From the NCBI GenBank assembly GCA_049644305.1, contig JBARRQ010000034.1, forward strand, positions 1 through 27,703: DNA of 27,703 nt. Direction: 5' to 3'. This document shows, one piece after another, positions 14,058-21,208 of the stretch. The notes below the pieces were generated by a model. It had not been told where the DNA came from. It saw nothing but the letters and a program-made list of their open reading frames with translations, and ran no database searches. This DNA is from AC-32 sp049644305. GTDB taxonomy: Bacteria > Actinomycetota > Thermoleophilia > Gaiellales > Gaiellaceae. The position numbers and the translations under genes are program-made. How positions within the stretch are numbered: position 1 is the stretch's first letter; the number at the start of each line of letters is the position of its first letter.

Positions 14058-15281
14058 GTGAGGGTCCTCGTCGTCGGCTCGGGCGGGCGAGAGCACGCGC
14101 TCGCCTGGAAGCTCGCGGAAAGCCCCCGTCTGGAGTCCCTTCACGCGGCGCCGGGAAACCCGGGGATCGCGCGTCTCGGCGAGTGCCATCCCGCACGGGC
14201 CGAGGATGCGGAGGCGCTGTTGGCGCTCTGCCGCGAGCTCGACATCGATCTCGTCGTCGTCGGGCCGGAGGCACCGCTTGTCGACGGCCTTGCCGACACC
14301 CTTCGCTATGGCGGCGTCGCCGTCTTCGGCCCGAGTCGCGCGGCGGCGCGGATCGAGGGCTCCAAGACGTTTGCCAAGGACGTGCTCGAGGCGGCCGGTG
14401 TCCCGACCGCCGCGCGGCTGGCCATCGCCCGGCCGCCTTGCGTCGTCAAGGCGGACGGGCTCGCCGCCGGCAAAGGCGTCTTCGTTTGCCGGACGCAGCA
14501 GGAGCTCGACGCCGGCCTGCGTGCGGCGACCTCCCTCGGCGGTGACCTGCTGGTTGAGGAGCTTCTGGAGGGAGTGGAGGCCTCGCTGTTCGCCCTGAGC
14601 GACGGCAGCCGGGCGGTTCCCCTGGCCCCGGCGCAGGACTTCAAGCGTGTGGGCGAGAACGACACCGGTCCGAACACCGGAGGGATGGGCTCCTACTCAC
14701 CGGTGCAGGGGCTCGGCGAGACGGAAGTCGAAGAGCTGATGGAGGCTGTTCACCGTCCTGTGCTGGCAGAGCTCGCCCGGCGAGGCACTCCGTTCGCCGG
14801 CCTGCTGTACGCGGGCCTCATGCTCACCGACGACGGGCCGCGCGTGCTGGAGTTCAACTGTCGCTTCGGCGACCCGGAGACGCAATCGATCCTGCCCAGG
14901 CTCGAGGGTGACCTGCTCTCGGCGCTCGCTGGTGCAGCCGGTGGAGATCTCGACGCCGAGCTCGGGCTCAGCAGCAGGGCGGCAGTGACCGTAGTCCTGG
15001 CAGCCGGCGATTACCCCGAGCAGGGAGACCGCGGCACGCCGATCGACGGCGTCGAGGACGCCGAGACGACCGGCGCCCTCGTCTTTCACGCCGGCACCGC
15101 CCGGCACGGCGAAACGCTAGTGACCAACGGCGGGCGCATCCTCGACGTGACCGCGGTAGGCGACGATCTGCCCGCAGCCCGTTCGGCCGCGTACGAGGCC
15201 GTGGATCGGATCTCGTTCGCCGGCATGCGCCTTCGCCGTGACATTGCGCTCGCCGCCGCCGAGGATCATGTCCGCAGCTGA
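14058..15281 (+). CDS. purD: Phosphoribosylamine-glycine ligase (GAR synthetase)
   Basis: Couples 5-phosphoribosylamine and glycine with ATP, the second step of IMP synthesis. The 407-residue ATP-grasp enzyme begins VLVVGSGGREHALAWKL and shows FGPSRAAARIEGSKTFAKDVL, VKADGLAAGKGV, the NDTGPNTGGMGSYSP signature and LEFNCRFGDPETQSILP with metal/ATP ligands. GTG at 14058 is chosen because it gives the canonical N-terminus and sits 6 nt after a TAGACT -10. The monofunctional length is normal. Its 3' end overlaps purE by 14 nt. Confidence 0.97.
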   Translation: MRVLVVGSGGREHALAWKLAESPRLESLHAAPGNPGIARLGECHPARAEDAEALLALCRELDIDLVVVGPEAPLVDGLADTLRYGGVAVFGPSRAAARIEGSKTFAKDVLEAAGVPTAARLAIARPPCVVKADGLAAGKGVFVCRTQQELDAGLRAATSLGGDLLVEELLEGVEASLFALSDGSRAVPLAPAQDFKRVGENDTGPNTGGMGSYSPVQGLGETEVEELMEAVHRPVLAELARRGTPFAGLLYAGLMLTDDGPRVLEFNCRFGDPETQSILPRLEGDLLSALAGAAGGDLDAELGLSSRAAVTVVLAAGDYPEQGDRGTPIDGVEDAETTGALVFHAGTARHGETLVTNGGRILDVTAVGDDLPAARSAAYEAVDRISFAGMRLRRDIALAAAEDHVRS

Positions 15282-15687
15282 GTCGCCCCTCGTCGGCATC
15301 CTCGTCGGCTCGGAGTCCGATCGCGAACGGATGCAACCGGCGTTGGACGAGCTCGAGGCGCAGGGCATCCCCTACGAGCTCGAGGTGCGGTCCGCCCACC
15401 GGACACCGGACGCCGTAGCCGAGTACGCGCGAAGCGCGCGAGGGCGGGGGCTCCGCGTGGTGATCGCCGGAGCGGGGCTCGCGGCTGCGCTGCCCGGCGT
15501 CGTCGCGGCGCATACCGACCTCCCGGTCATCGGGGTGCCGTTGCGCTCCGAGAAGAGCGTGCTCGACGGGCTCGACGCGCTTCTCTCGATCGCGCAGCTC
15601 CCACCCGGCGTTCCCGTCGCTGCTGTTGGAATCGACAGTGCGAGAAACGCCGCCGCCCTCGCGGCGCGGATTCTCTCGCTCAACTGA
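15268..15687 (+). CDS. purE: PurE-family N5-CAIR mutase / AIR carboxylase
   Basis: A 139-residue PurE that makes CAIR. VGILVGSESDRERMQPAL and the catalytic SAHRTP (H44) are clear. The next loop reads IAGAGLAAALPGV where most class I enzymes have GAGGAAHLPGM, so the usual second histidine is Ala74 and a Gly is Leu71. PVIGVPL and IDSARNAAALAARIL complete the fold. Class I enzymes need PurK for N5-CAIR; no purK is in the window, so the substrate used here is uncertain. The ATG at 15268 overlaps purD by 14 nt. Confidence 0.92.
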   Translation: MSAAESPLVGILVGSESDRERMQPALDELEAQGIPYELEVRSAHRTPDAVAEYARSARGRGLRVVIAGAGLAAALPGVVAAHTDLPVIGVPLRSEKSVLDGLDALLSIAQLPPGVPVAAVGIDSARNAAALAARILSLN

Positions 15688-15748
15688 CGTGGCCGGCCCC
15701 AGCCGAATTGCAGTGCCGCGATGCCGGCTTCCTGGCCTGCAACAGCCC

Positions 15749-15754
15749 TAGACT
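15749..15754 (+). promoter_or_regulatory. -10 element (TAGACT) of purB, leaderless
   Basis: TAGACT, then GCTGAAG (7 nt), then the ATG at 15762. It implies that purB-purC-purS-purQ has its own start site 74 nt after purE. Confidence 0.55.
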
Positions 15755-15761
15755 GCTGAAG

Positions 15762-17078
15762 ATGATCGCGCGCTACTCGCGACCCGCGATGGCTGGGGTC
15801 TGGTCGGACGAGAACCGTCTCGCATGCTGGTTGGAGGTGGAGCTCGCGGCCCTCGACGCGTGGGCCGAGCTCGGCGCGGTACCCGCGGACGCCGCTCTGG
15901 CGATCAGAGATCGCGCCCGGCCGCCGAGCCCGGAGCGCGTCAGCGAGCTGGAGGCGGCCGTCCATCACGACACCGCGGCGTTCGTCGACGCGGTCGCCGA
16001 GATGCTGGGCGACGAGGGCCGCTGGTTCCATTACGGGCTCACCTCGTCCGACGTCGTCGACACCGGTCTGGCTCTTCAGGTACGTGAAGCCGGCACGCTC
16101 CTACTCGAGGAGCTTGACCGAGCCCAAGAGGCGGTCACCACCCGCGCGCTGGAGCACAAGCAGACGATCTGCATCGGGCGAACGCACGGAGTACACGCCG
16201 AGCCGACGACCTTCGGGCTCAAGCTGGCCGGCTGGGCCTTCGAGCTCGACCGCGCCCTCGGGCGGCTGCGCGCGGCCCTCGAGCGGATGCGCGTCGGAAA
16301 GCTTTCCGGGGCGGTCGGCACCTACGCCGCGACCGATCCCGAGCTCGAGCGGCTGGCCTGCGAACGGCTCGGGCTCGAGCCGGAACCTGTCTCGACGCAG
16401 GTCATTCCCCGCGACCGCCATGCCGAGCTGCTGTCGGCGCTGGCGCTCGTTGCGGCCTCGCTAGAGCGTTTCGCGCTCGAGATCCGTCACCTGGCGCGCA
16501 CGGAGGTAGCCGAGGTGGCTGAGCCGTTTGCAAAGGGTCAGAAAGGCTCGTCGGCCATGCCGCACAAGCGAAACCCTGTCGTCGCCGAGCGGCTCTGCGG
16601 CCTTGCGCGCGTCCTTCGCGGAAATGCGCTCGTCGGCAGCGAGAACGTCGCGCTCTGGCACGAGCGGGATATCTCGCACTCCTCGTCCGAGCGCATCGTG
16701 ATCCCGGATTCGTTCCTGGCGCTCGATTACATGCTCGACCGTTTCACCTGGCTCGTCGAGGGGCTCGAGGTGAGGCCGGAGCGGATGATGCGCAACCTCG
16801 AGGCCGGACACGGGCTCTTCTTCAGCCAGCGCCTCCTGCTCGCGCTCGTCGAGTCCGGCTTGGAGCGCGACTCGGCGTACCGGCTCGTCCAACAGCAGGC
16901 ACTGCGGGCGCAGGAGGAGGAACGCGACTTTCGCGAGCTCGTCCGGGAAGACCGGGAGATCGCGGATCGCGTCGATCTCGACTCGCTCTTCGACCTGGCC
17001 TGGTACACACGACATGTTGACACCGTCTTCGAGCGGCTCGCCGCTCTGACCCAGAGGGGGGAGCCCGTCCATGCCTGA
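15762..17078 (+). CDS. purB: Adenylosuccinate lyase
   Basis: Releases fumarate in two steps: SAICAR to AICAR, and adenylosuccinate to AMP. The 438-residue protein starts MIARYSRPAMAGVWSDENRL, as PurB homologs do. It has HYGLTSSDVVDTG, GRTHGVHAEPTTFGLK, and the superfamily signature KGSSAMPHKRNP (about 262-272) with the catalytic Ser loop. The in-frame ATG at 15708 would add 18 unmatched residues and run through the TAGACT -10, so I reject it. The 3' end overlaps purC by 8 nt. Confidence 0.97.
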   Translation: MIARYSRPAMAGVWSDENRLACWLEVELAALDAWAELGAVPADAALAIRDRARPPSPERVSELEAAVHHDTAAFVDAVAEMLGDEGRWFHYGLTSSDVVDTGLALQVREAGTLLLEELDRAQEAVTTRALEHKQTICIGRTHGVHAEPTTFGLKLAGWAFELDRALGRLRAALERMRVGKLSGAVGTYAATDPELERLACERLGLEPEPVSTQVIPRDRHAELLSALALVAASLERFALEIRHLARTEVAEVAEPFAKGQKGSSAMPHKRNPVVAERLCGLARVLRGNALVGSENVALWHERDISHSSSERIVIPDSFLALDYMLDRFTWLVEGLEVRPERMMRNLEAGHGLFFSQRLLLALVESGLERDSAYRLVQQQALRAQEEERDFRELVREDREIADRVDLDSLFDLAWYTRHVDTVFERLAALTQRGEPVHA

Positions 17079-17934
17079 GGCAGCGGTCCACGTCGGGAGC
17101 GGGAAGGTGCGCGAGCTGTTCGAGCTCGATGCGGACCGGATGCTGCTCGTTGCCAGCGACCGCATCTCCACCTTCGACGTCGTCCTCCCGACGGAGATAC
17201 CAGACAAGGGCCACGTGCTCACGGGCCTCTCGGCCTTCTGGTTCGCGCGCACGCGAGAGATCATTCCGAACCACCTGCTCGGGCTGCGGGCTGATGGCCG
17301 CTCGACCGAGTGCCGGGGGCTCGAGATGCTGCCGCTCGAATGCGTCGTGCGCGGCTACCTCGCCGGGTCGGGCTGGAAGGACTACCGCGAGACGGGCGTC
17401 GTCTGCGGGCACGAGCTGCCTCGAGGCCTCGTCGAGTCCGAGCGCCTGCCCGAGCCGATCTTCACGCCGGCGACGAAGGCACAGGAAGGACACGACGAGA
17501 ACATCGATAGCCCTCACGCGGCGAAGCTCATCGGCCCCGAGCGGCTCGACGAGGTCGAGCAGGTCTCGCTCGCGCTCTATCGCTTCGCGTCGCAGCACGC
17601 GGCAGAGCGCGGAATCTTGATCGCAGACACGAAGTTCGAGCTCGGGCTCGATCCCGAGGGACGGCTCGTGCTCGCCGACGAGGCGTTCACCCCGGACTCG
17701 TCCCGTTTCTGGCCCGAGGACGAATACGAGCCAGGGCACCCGCAGCCGTCGTTCGACAAGCAGTTCGTCCGCGACCACTGCGAGCAGCTTGGCTGGGACA
17801 AGACGTATCCGGCCCCCGAGCTTCCGCCGGACATCGTCTCCGGCACGCGGGCTCGATACATCGAGGCCTTCGAGCGCCTGACCGACATCTCCTTCGACCG
17901 CTACCTCGCCGACCCCGAGGTCGTGCTGGGATGA
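17071..17934 (+). CDS. purC: SAICAR synthetase
   Basis: Joins CAIR and aspartate with ATP to form SAICAR. The 287-residue single-domain enzyme has GSGKVRELFELD, LLVASDRISTFDVVLP, ECVVRGYLAGSGWKDY, EGHDENI, IADTKFELG and DEAFTPDSSRFW, all standard. GGGGGGAG in the end of purB provides a ribosome-binding site for the ATG. The stop overlaps purS as ATGA. Confidence 0.97.
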   Translation: MPEAAVHVGSGKVRELFELDADRMLLVASDRISTFDVVLPTEIPDKGHVLTGLSAFWFARTREIIPNHLLGLRADGRSTECRGLEMLPLECVVRGYLAGSGWKDYRETGVVCGHELPRGLVESERLPEPIFTPATKAQEGHDENIDSPHAAKLIGPERLDEVEQVSLALYRFASQHAAERGILIADTKFELGLDPEGRLVLADEAFTPDSSRFWPEDEYEPGHPQPSFDKQFVRDHCEQLGWDKTYPAPELPPDIVSGTRARYIEAFERLTDISFDRYLADPEVVLG

Positions 17935-18170
17935 GAGCGACCGTGCTGGTCCGGCCGAAGCCGGGGATCCTCGATCCGCAGGGAGAGGCGGTGGAGAGCT
18001 CGCTTCGCCAGCTGGGCTTCTCGGTCGAGGAGGCACGGGTGGGCAAGGTCGTCGACCTCGAGCTCGAAGGCGACGATCCCGACCTGGCTCGGGCGGACCT
18101 CGAGCGGATGTGCGAGCAGCTCCTCGCCAACCCGCTGATCGAGTCCTACGAGATCACGTTGAGCCGATGA
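17931..18170 (+). CDS. purS: Phosphoribosylformylglycinamidine synthase subunit PurS
   Basis: A 79-residue small subunit of the three-part FGAM synthase (PurS-PurQ-PurL), which helps move ammonia from PurQ to PurL. The pattern VLVRPKPGILDPQGEAVESSLRQLGF plus VGKVVDLEL is typical. ATGA overlaps at both ends couple it to purC and purQ. Confidence 0.95.
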   Translation: MRATVLVRPKPGILDPQGEAVESSLRQLGFSVEEARVGKVVDLELEGDDPDLARADLERMCEQLLANPLIESYEITLSR

Positions 18171-18865
18171 GCGTCCAAGAGCGGCCACGGATCGCGGTAG
18201 TCGTCTTCCCGGGCTCGAACGACGACAGAGACGCGGCGCTCGCGCTCGAGCGGCTCGGAGCGGACCCGGCGTTCGCCTGGCACGGCGACTCGACGCTGCC
18301 CGACGTCGGCGCGGTCGTTCTCCCAGGCGGCTTCTCCTACGGCGACTACCTGCGCTGCGGCGCGATCGCGCGCTTCGCCCCGGTCATGGCCGCCGTTCGC
18401 CGCTTCGCAGCCGAGGGCGGGCTCGTGCTCGGGATCTGCAACGGGTTTCAGGTTCTCTGCGAGGCAGGCCTCCTTCCAGGGGCGCTGCGGCCGAACGCCT
18501 CACTCTCCTTCGTCTGTCGTGACGTCCCGCTCCTGGTCGAGCAAGCGGACACCCCGTTCACCTCCCGCTGCGAGCCTGGGATGCGGCTGACAATGCCCGT
18601 CAAGCACGGCGAGGGCTGCTACTTCGCCGACGATGAGCTCCTCGCCGAGTTGGAGGCGAACGGGCAGGTCGCGATTCGCTACGAGGTCAACCCCAACGGG
18701 TCGATCGCAGGCGTCGCAGGGGTCGTGAGCGACGCCGGCAATGTCTTCGGCCTCATGCCACACCCCGAGCACGCTGTCGACCCGCTGCTGGGCTCGACCG
18801 ACGGGGCGCTCGTGCTTGGCTCCCTCGTCGACGCTGCACTAGACCGCATGCTCACGCCCGCCTAA
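18167..18865 (+). CDS. purQ: Phosphoribosylformylglycinamidine synthase, glutaminase subunit PurQ
   Basis: Class I glutamine amidotransferase of 232 residues that hydrolyses glutamine to feed ammonia to PurL. FPGSNDDRD, PGGFSYGDYLRCGA, nucleophile C91 in LGICNGFQVL, and the His-Glu pair in MPHPEHAVDP (H199, E201) are visible. The ATG at 18167 overlaps the purS stop (ATGA). An upstream in-frame ATG would extend through purS and is rejected. Its partner PurL lies 7.5 kb downstream, at 26374. Confidence 0.96.
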   Translation: MSVQERPRIAVVVFPGSNDDRDAALALERLGADPAFAWHGDSTLPDVGAVVLPGGFSYGDYLRCGAIARFAPVMAAVRRFAAEGGLVLGICNGFQVLCEAGLLPGALRPNASLSFVCRDVPLLVEQADTPFTSRCEPGMRLTMPVKHGEGCYFADDELLAELEANGQVAIRYEVNPNGSIAGVAGVVSDAGNVFGLMPHPEHAVDPLLGSTDGALVLGSLVDAALDRMLTPA

Positions 18866-19051
18866 CTGAGGGATTGGCGAAACGCTGTAGCCCCATGGGC
18901 TAAGGCTTCGCGGATTGACCTTGTGGTGCTGGCTCGGCTGTCGCTCGCGTTAGCCCGAGCGCGAACGCTTCCGCTCGCGGCGTAGGCCGGAGAACATTCG
19001 TATCAGATCAAGCGAGGCGCTTCGGCGTGCCCCGCCGCCGCTCCGTCAGGG
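18866..19051. repeat. Intergenic region with repeated TAGCCC/GGGCTA sites
   Basis: No protein gene is convincing here. TAGCCC occurs at 18888 and 18951, and GGGCTA at 18897 and 19049. The 13-mer GGGCTAAGGCTTC occurs at 18897-18909 and 19049-19061. TAGCCC-cCAT-GGGCTA forms a near-palindrome directly after purQ. These could be operator sites, a terminator system, or remnants of a small repeat family. Confidence 0.45.
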
Positions 19052-19108
19052 CTAAGGCTTCTTCCCGAGCCCTAACCACTGGCGGATCTTTGCCATGAGG
19101 CTGGCCAT
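19052..19108 (-). CDS. 18-residue basic amphipathic micropeptide
   Basis: The frame encodes MASLMAKIRQWLGLGKKP and is driven by its own promoter: TTGTCG (19143-19138), exactly 17 bp, then TAGACT (19120-19115), with the ATG 6 nt later. The peptide is net positive with alternating hydrophobic residues, as expected for a short membrane-binding helix. No family is recognised. A hairpin AGGGCT/AGCCCT overlaps its 3' end (AGCCCT at the stop), which could end the transcript. It might instead be a small RNA with a chance ORF. Confidence 0.45.
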   Translation of the reverse strand: MASLMAKIRQWLGLGKKP

Positions 19109-19114
19109 GGGTCG

Positions 19115-19143
19115 AGTCTACGGCCATTCCGCCGTTTCGACAA
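19115..19143 (-). promoter_or_regulatory. Promoter of the micropeptide (TTGTCG-N17-TAGACT)
   Basis: -35 TTGTCG at 19143-19138, 17-bp spacer, -10 TAGACT at 19120-19115, then 6 nt to ATG. It is independent of the 88-residue gene upstream, whose stop (19156) lies 12 bp before the -35. Confidence 0.55.
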
Positions 19144-19155
19144 TCGATCCCTCAG

Positions 19156-19422
19156 CTAGGGCGGCTTCAGTTGAAGCGCCTCCGCGAGCCGCGGCCGCTC
19201 GACGAGCCCCGCCCGCAGCCGCTCGAGGTCCCGCAAGCGCAGCGTCACAGGTCCGCGCCGCGCCTTTCCCGCCGTTGCGTAGGCGAAGCGGACGAGCTGC
19301 TCGCCTCCCGGCGCCTCGAGCAACTGGACGAGCGACGAGAAGCGCTTCTCGCCCGCGCGCTGCACGAGGGTGAGCTCCTCGACGAGCTCCGCCGGTCCCC
19401 AGGGTGTCGCCGCTTTCGCCAT
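19156..19422 (-). CDS. Hypothetical 88-residue protein
   Basis: Starts MAKAATPWGPAELVEELTLV and continues with GEKRFSSLVQLLE, GGEQLVRFAYAT and a run of Leu/Arg-rich helix to ALQLKPP. It looks like a compact alpha/beta soluble protein and is not recognised. The ATG at 19422 is chosen because TACGGT (19435-19430) lies 7 nt upstream; a start at 19461 would cross that element. It is divergent from the diguanylate cyclase and followed by the micropeptide on the same strand. Confidence 0.65.
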   Translation of the reverse strand: MAKAATPWGPAELVEELTLVQRAGEKRFSSLVQLLEAPGGEQLVRFAYATAGKARRGPVTLRLRDLERLRAGLVERPRLAEALQLKPP

Positions 19423-19460
19423 CGCAAGCACCGTAGCGGCGCAACTGTCACGCGTGTGCA

Positions 19461-20408
19461 ATGCCCTCGTGCCGGAAGCGTCACAACGTGCAAATCCCTT
19501 GTCCGAGGGACGCGCCGGTGTCGCTCAGCGGCGATCTTGTGCTGCAGATGCCTGCGGCAGTCTCTCGTCACCGTGCTTTTCTGCTCGTAGCCTCGGCGAT
19601 CCTCTACCCGGTGATCTTCGCGTCCTTCCTCCTCGGCGAGGAGCCGGGGCTCGGGATCGGCCACTTCTACTACTTCCCGGTCGCGATGGTCGCACTCGCA
19701 AGCGGGCCGCTCTGGGGTGCCGCCGCCGGCGCGGCCGCCACCGGCTTGTACGCGCTCGACATTGTGATCAATCCGCGCCTTCCCACCTCTGAGGTGTTGA
19801 CGACGAGCAGCACGATCCGTTTGGTCACCTACACGACGATCGGGGCGCTCGTCGGCTGGTTTGCGCACAACAATCGCAAGCTCGCCGATTGTCTTCGCGT
19901 CGCCGAGGAGCGCGACTTCCTCACCGGGGTGCTCAACACCCGCGCCTTCGACGCCGCGCTTTCGGCCAGGGTCGAGCTCGGACAGCCGTTCGGGCTGATC
20001 CTCGCGGACACGGACAACCTGAAGGAGATCAACGACCAGGAGGGGCACGCGGTCGGGAACGATCTCCTCCGGCGGGCTGCCGAACTACTCACGCGCGAGC
20101 TCGAGAAAGGCGACCAGCTCGCACGCGTCGGCGGCGACGAGTTCGCGATCATCACCTCGACGCCGGGCACGGACGCGGTTCGCGCTCTCTGCAGCAGGCT
20201 CACGTCGACGCTCGCCGCGAGCGGACTGAGCATGAGCTTCGGCTGGTCGGTCTGCCCTCGCGACGGCGAGAGCTCGCTGCTCCTGTTCCGCGCTGCCGAC
20301 GAGCGGCTCTACGCGCAGAAGCTGATCAGAAGCCGTCTCTCCGCGGGCGAGGTCGTGAACCTCCCTTCGACTGCCGAGCGGCTGATGCTGCGCTCGCGGC
20401 GCGCCTAG
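19461..20408 (+). CDS. Membrane diguanylate cyclase (GGDEF)
   Basis: Makes cyclic di-GMP from two GTP. The N-terminal half has about four membrane helices (AFLLVASAILYPVIFASFLL, FYYFPVAMVALASGPLWG, AAAGAAATGLYALDIVI, LVTYTTIGALVGWFA). The GGDEF domain then has ILADTDNLKEINDQEGHAVGND (metal Asp) and the active site ARVGGDEFAII. The inhibitory RxxD site five residues before GGDEF reads EKGD, so product inhibition there is probably lost. The start is uncertain: ATG 19461, GTG 19518 or ATG 19548 are all before the first helix. The 3' end overlaps the convergent methyltransferase gene by 83 bp. Confidence 0.88.
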   Translation: MPSCRKRHNVQIPCPRDAPVSLSGDLVLQMPAAVSRHRAFLLVASAILYPVIFASFLLGEEPGLGIGHFYYFPVAMVALASGPLWGAAAGAAATGLYALDIVINPRLPTSEVLTTSSTIRLVTYTTIGALVGWFAHNNRKLADCLRVAEERDFLTGVLNTRAFDAALSARVELGQPFGLILADTDNLKEINDQEGHAVGNDLLRRAAELLTRELEKGDQLARVGGDEFAIITSTPGTDAVRALCSRLTSTLAASGLSMSFGWSVCPRDGESSLLLFRAADERLYAQKLIRSRLSAGEVVNLPSTAERLMLRSRRA

Positions 20409-21147
20409 CCGCCGTCGCGTAGAGGGAAGCCCACTGGTGGGCGTCGATCTCGCGCGGCGCCAGTCCCGAGAGCCGGAGCTGTCGCAAGAGTCGCGGAGAA
20501 ACGACAGTGCGAGGCCCACGACGGAACCCTGCTGCGACGAACTCGCGATAGTCCCTCCACGATCGCTCGGGCACGAGTGGGTGGACGCGGCGTTCGATCA
20601 CGACCACGCCGGCGTCGATCGCAGGCGGCGGGTCGAAGACGCTGCTCGGCAGCCTCCGAGTGACGCGGAACGAGTACCAGGCGCCCCAGAGGACGTCGTT
20701 GAGCGTGCTCGGCCACGGCAGGGACCGTTTGACGGCCATACCCCACTCCACGATCACGTCTGCACGCGCGAGTGGGACGAACGGGTCGTCGAGCAGGTGG
20801 CGAAGAATCGCAGTCGTCCGGTCGAAGGGAAGGTTCGCGACGAGATGGAACCGCTCCGCAGGGAGCGCAACCGTCGCAGCATCGGCGTTGACGACGTCGA
20901 CGTTCGCCCAGCGGCCGCGGAGGTACTCCGCCCAACGCGAATCGAGCTCGACGGCGACCACGCGGCCCGCGGCCCGGGAGAGCGGGCCCGTGAGGCGGCC
21001 CCTGCCCGCGCCGAGCTCAAGGACCAGCTCGTCTGAGCCTATTTCGGCATTGCGGACCAGCTCATCCGCAAGGGCCTGCGAGCGAAGGAAGTGCTGACTA
21101 CGTGCGCTGCCGGGCCGGCGCGCACCTCGCGCGCGCCGCTCGGACAC
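20326..21147 (-). CDS. Erm-like rRNA adenine N6-methyltransferase
   Basis: SAM-dependent methyltransferase of the KsgA/Erm superfamily, 273 residues. SQHFLRS (17-23), motif I LELGAGRGRLT (43-53), motif II VAVELD (E68), motif III NADA (D89) and catalytic motif IV ANLPF (N105-F108) are visible. The NLPF motif and the lack of the usual KsgA GQNFL start point to the Erm branch (23S rRNA A2058, macrolide-lincosamide-streptogramin resistance) rather than KsgA, but I cannot prove the target. GTG start. An overlapping short ORF lies upstream. The basic low-complexity tail (about the last 27 residues) is encoded by DNA shared with the convergent GGDEF gene. Confidence 0.82.
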   Translation of the reverse strand: MSERRARGARRPGSARSQHFLRSQALADELVRNAEIGSDELVLELGAGRGRLTGPLSRAAGRVVAVELDSRWAEYLRGRWANVDVVNADAATVALPAERFHLVANLPFDRTTAILRHLLDDPFVPLARADVIVEWGMAVKRSLPWPSTLNDVLWGAWYSFRVTRRLPSSVFDPPPAIDAGVVVIERRVHPLVPERSWRDYREFVAAGFRRGPRTVVSPRLLRQLRLSGLAPREIDAHQWASLYATAARRAASAASAARQSKGGSRPRPRRDGF

Positions 21148-21169
21148 GGACCATCACCGTCGTCATCAT
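21098..21169 (-). CDS. Candidate leader ORF overlapping the Erm-like gene start
   Basis: ATG at 21169 opens a 23-codon frame, offset from the methyltransferase, beginning MMTTVMVRVRAARAR. TATCAT (21185-21180) lies 10 nt before it. The early R-x-R pattern (residues 8 and 10, again 13 and 15) resembles the +X+ motif on which macrolide-bound ribosomes stall in some erm leader peptides. The ORF overlaps the methyltransferase start by about 50 nt, unlike classical leaders. This is a hypothesis, not a firm gene. Confidence 0.25.
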   Translation of the reverse strand: MMTTVMVRVRAARARCAPARQRT

Positions 21170-21193
21170 CGGTTTCGCGATGATACGCAGCGA

Positions 21194-21208
21194 GGAGGTG
21201 TCCGGCTG
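21194..21208 (+). promoter_or_regulatory. Ribosome-binding site that fixes a CTG start
   Basis: GGAGG (21194-21198), 7-nt spacer TGTCCGG, CTG (21206-21208). The same spacing is found in front of the SDR gene's CTG at 23872. Confidence 0.6.

Noticed and set aside
16822..18036. 404-codon minus-strand frame across purB-purC-purS
   Set aside because: It is antisense to three purine genes with full motifs and has shadow-like composition.
18866..19051. tRNA, SRP RNA, RNase P RNA or tmRNA gene
   Set aside because: I looked for a T-loop with CCA-end pairing and the conserved SRP and RNase P cores on both strands and found none.
20326..21147. Assignment as KsgA (16S rRNA dimethyltransferase)
   Set aside because: It lacks the usual RLGQNFL start and NLPYN motif; SQHFLRS and ANLPF fit Erm better, though the target is unproven.
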